6,119 bases of DNA from Prevotellaceae bacterium (GTDB lineage: Bacteria > Bacteroidota > Bacteroidia > Bacteroidales > UBA932), in assembly GCA_031289385.1 (NCBI GenBank), contig JAITPP010000307.1, forward strand, positions 1 to 6,119. The letters run 5' to 3'. Every line of letters begins with the position of its first letter. The stretch's first letter is position 1. The notes under the pieces are model-generated. The model searched no databases. It had not been told where the DNA came from and saw only the letters and a program-made list of their open reading frames with translations. The position numbers and the translations under genes were made by a program. Below, piece by piece: positions 5,862 to 6,119 of this stretch.

Positions 5862-5925
5862 AAAATATTTTTTTTGCACATAACATTATCCATTAATTTA
5901 CAGCATATTGCAAAAAAAATATTTT
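5862..5925. promoter_or_regulatory. 17-bp perfect inverted repeat upstream of the sigma operon
   Basis: AAAATATTTTTTTTGCA (5862-5878) is exactly the reverse complement of 5909-5925, with 30 nt between the arms. It sits 73 nt upstream of the sigma start codon, in the promoter or leader region. It could be a protein-binding site or form a long AT-rich hairpin. The low GC content (two G/C per arm) means chance is not fully excluded, and the function is inferred from position only. Confidence 0.45.
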
Positions 5926-5968
5926 TTTATAAGTAATTTTTAAAATTAACAAAAATAGTATAAAAAAT

Positions 5969-6019
5969 GGTATTTAGTAATTGGTATTTAGTATTTAGTC
6001 GTTAGTATTTAGTCGCTGG
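5969..6019. repeat. Imperfect TATTTAGT word repeat
   Basis: GGTATTTAGTAATT is followed by GGTATTTAGTATTTAGTC, then GTTAGTATTTAGTCGCTGG: four TATTTAGT words in 51 nt with slightly varied spacers. It leads directly into the 21-bp tandem array on its right. The remaining upstream sequence 5790-5968 shows the inverted repeat at 5862-5925 and otherwise only AT-rich DNA. Confidence 0.65.
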
Positions 6020-6026
6020 CGTTATT

Positions 6027-6119
6027 AACCATTAACCATTAATCACTAACCATTAACCATTAATCACTAACCATTAACCATTAATCACTAACCATTAACC
6101 ATTAATCACTAACCATTAA
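6027..6119. repeat. 21-bp tandem repeat built of three heptamers, running off the window
   Basis: Four complete units (6027-6047, 6048-6068, 6069-6089, 6090-6110) and nine bases of a fifth are identical by eye. Each unit consists of three heptamers: AACCATT, AACCATT and AATCACT. The array is thus a higher-order repeat with a basic 7-nt step. It continues beyond base 6119, so its full copy number is unknown. No gene is seen on either strand within it. Confidence 0.95.

Noticed and set aside
5950..5957. TATTTTTG (minus strand) as -7 box for the sigma operon
   Set aside because: It matches TAnnTTTG, but no -33 box is found at a suitable distance. It would give a leader of about 155 nt, and the match is cheap in such AT-rich DNA.
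6027..6119. CRISPR array
   Set aside because: The units follow each other directly without unique spacers, so this is a simple tandem repeat.

Overview
The window looks like a piece of a low-GC Bacteroidota chromosome, probably from the Bacteroidales or a nearby order. Four things point there: the proteins (a GldA-type ABC ATPase, a DUF4252 protein, a DUF6340-like protein, and an ECF sigma/anti-sigma pair with a 'VINGKRI'-type anti-sigma tail); signal peptides ending in A-Q; A-rich leaders without Shine-Dalgarno sites; and -7 boxes of the TAnnTTTG type. No mobile-element gene, tRNA, rRNA or CRISPR is visible.

All seven genes lie on the minus strand, so transcription runs from high to low coordinates. 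In that order they are: (1) an ECF sigma factor (5304-5789), its putative membrane anti-sigma factor (4773-5282) and a secreted DUF4252 protein (4305-4751), spaced 21 nt apart and closed by a strong intrinsic terminator (4238-4266); (2) a stand-alone exported DUF6340-like TPR protein (2818-3819) with a recognisable promoter; (3) a GldA-like ABC ATPase (1577-2494, GTG start) followed 5 nt later by a single-pass membrane coiled-coil protein (669-1571), closed by a 15-bp-stem terminator (602-641); (4) the N-terminal 74 codons of electron transfer flavoprotein beta subunit, etfB (1-223), cut by the window edge, with its own TAnnTTTG box.

The four intergenic gaps are long (323-485 nt) and rich in short-word repeats. 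There is a strict octamer array beside the etfB promoter. A composite of CACAAAG, AACTTCT and TTCTTGATTC words is directly duplicated downstream of the DUF6340-like gene and found again in inverted orientation upstream of it, so the gene sits between 51/52-bp nearly perfect inverted repeats. A 21-bp array of three heptamers runs off the right edge. A separate 17-bp perfect inverted repeat lies upstream of the sigma operon.

The genes are mostly recognisable families. I see no clear new defence or biosynthetic system. The parts most worth a second look are the intergenic repeat architecture, the DUF4252 sigma cassette, and the ABC ATPase paired with a coiled-coil membrane protein but no permease.
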